Shown piece by piece: positions 62,800 through 64,000 of a stretch of DNA of 64,000 nt; position 1 is the first letter of the stretch; every line of letters starts with the position of its first letter. Where the stretch lies: contig JAESUZ010003526.1 in assembly GCA_017311185.1 (NCBI GenBank), positions 1-64,000 on the forward strand. Direction: 5' to 3'. The translations under genes were made by a program, and so were the position numbers. Source of the DNA: Proteles cristata cristata. Lineage: Eukaryota > Chordata > Mammalia > Carnivora > Hyaenidae. The notes beneath the pieces are model-generated. The model searched no databases and was not told the DNA's origin. It saw only the letters and a program-made list of their open reading frames with translations.

Positions 62800-63795
62800 C
62801 AGATGTTTATTGTTTAAGTTCCTTTGGTGTTTTCTCTTACTTGTAGCTGTAGGCATCCTGATACAGCACTTTAATGGTGCCCACAAAAACCCTTCAAGGC
62901 AGATTTTATTGTGGGAGGCATCGGGGCTGTTCACAAACATTCCATTTATTTTCCTTCCACCCTCCTTTGAAGTTAAGTGTGACTGTGTGACTTCATTGGC
63001 CAATGAGACACAAGTAGAAGTGGCAAATGTCACTGTTGGGGTGGGAGTTTTAAGTGCCAGTGTGCAATTCCTCCTCTGTCAGGGTGACCATGGACACAGT
63101 GTTGAGCTGGAGCCTCCATCAGCATGGGTCCCTGACTAGGATGGGTCAAGCACTCTTCAGACCACTTTGGACATGGAGTTCTGTAACAAATGACCTCAAA
63201 ATTTAGAGGATTGGCATTTAGTGTTTCAGAAACATTTATTATCTCACAATTTCTGTGCATCAGGTATTCTGTCACAGCTTACCTAGGTACCTCTGCCTTG
63301 AGTCTCTCATCCAGGTGTCATCCAGGTGTCATCCAGGACTGTGATCTCATCTGAAGGCTTGATGGGGGAGACAGTTGGCTTCCAAGCTCATTAGTGTGGT
63401 TATTAGAAAGATTCAGCTACTCACAGGCTTCAAGGCCTCAGTTGTTTACTGATGGCTGGCTGGAAATCTCTTTTAGTTCTTTGCCATTGGGTCCTCTCCA
63501 TAAGGCCACTCATAACATGGCAAGTGGATTCTGAGGGGGTTGGGACAAGATTTGATACTGAAGTCCTAGTTTTTTTGTTTTGTTTTGTTTTGTAATCTAG
63601 GTCCAGCCCACACCCATGAGCAAGGATTTTTCACAAATATGACTCCCAGGAGGTAGGACTTGCTGGGAGCCATTTTAAAGGCCACCTAACATAACGAGGG
63701 AGAAGTAAACTTTTGTTAAGCGACTGAGAATTCGGGGTTGATTACTACTGTATCATAACCTAGCCTATCCTCATTCGATACAACTTTTATTCTTT
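62800..63795. other. Intergenic, old repeat-like
   Basis: Sequence at about 63190-63690 resembles an ancient interspersed repeat with the phrase caaatgacctcaaaatttag. It includes a small triple tcatccaggtg repeat at 63309-63337. No gene is recognisable. Confidence 0.4.
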
Positions 63796-64000
63796 TAAAA
63801 AAAATTTTTGACTGTTTATTTATTTTAGAGAGTGAGAGAGAGCATGAGCAGAGGAGGGGCAGAGAGAGAGAGAGGGAGACACAGAATCTGAAGTAGGCTC
63901 CAGGCTCTGAGGTGCCAGCACAGAGCCCAATGTGGGGCTCTGAATTTGTGAACTGGGAGATTGTGACCTGAGCAGAAGTCAGACGGTTAACCAAGTGAGC
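63796..64000 (-). mobile_element. CanSINE, antisense, cut by the window end
   Basis: A reverse-complement CanSINE starts from an A/T-rich tail complement at 63796. It is still running in its tRNA-like head when the window stops. Confidence 0.88.

Overview
This is nuclear DNA of a carnivoran mammal, most likely a felid or another feliform. The evidence is the large number of tRNA-Lys-derived CanSINEs whose heads read GGGGCGCCTGGGTGGCTCAG or a close variant. Their bodies match the feline type rather than the canine type, and they sit beside carnivore L1 fragments, CpG-island promoters and spliced genes. The species itself cannot be fixed from the sequence alone.

Two complete protein-coding genes lie head-to-tail on the minus strand. 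FLCN (folliculin) has its promoter CpG island at about 26.4-27.56 kb, its start codon at 21849, its stop at 8803 and a poly(A) signal near 7736. All 11 coding exons were rebuilt by hand; they sum to 1740 nt (579 codons plus stop) and keep frame throughout. COPS3 (COP9 signalosome subunit 3) has its promoter CpG island at about 58.9-59.76 kb, its start at 59548, its stop at 32969 and a probable poly(A) signal near 32725. All 12 exons were rebuilt; they sum to 1272 nt (423 codons plus stop), with every junction in frame. The FLCN-COPS3 neighbourhood matches human 17p11.2. The flanking genes expected from human synteny (PLD6 to the left, NT5M to the right) are not in the window.

Layout: 1-7.2 kb is a field of antisense L1 sequence broken by SINEs. 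7.7-27.5 kb is FLCN. 27.5-32.7 kb is intergenic DNA holding a young 5'-truncated L1 nested inside a CanSINE and a 62-bp tandem duplication. 32.7-59.7 kb is COPS3, whose 7-kb intron 9 (34928-41961) is packed with CanSINEs and an L1. 59.8-64 kb is intergenic, with two CanSINEs, one SINE cut by the window end, and ancient repeat relics.

The most interesting points are: a GC-AG intron after FLCN coding exon 4; a perfect GTCACGTGAC (CLEAR/TFEB-TFE3) site upstream of FLCN, which encodes a regulator of TFEB/TFE3 itself; interruption of the C8 tract that is the human FLCN mutation hotspot; a CanSINE that ends 38 nt from an FLCN splice acceptor but spares a branch-site match; and an L1 insertion carrying what looks like a very short 3' transduction. 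I found no previously undescribed gene system.
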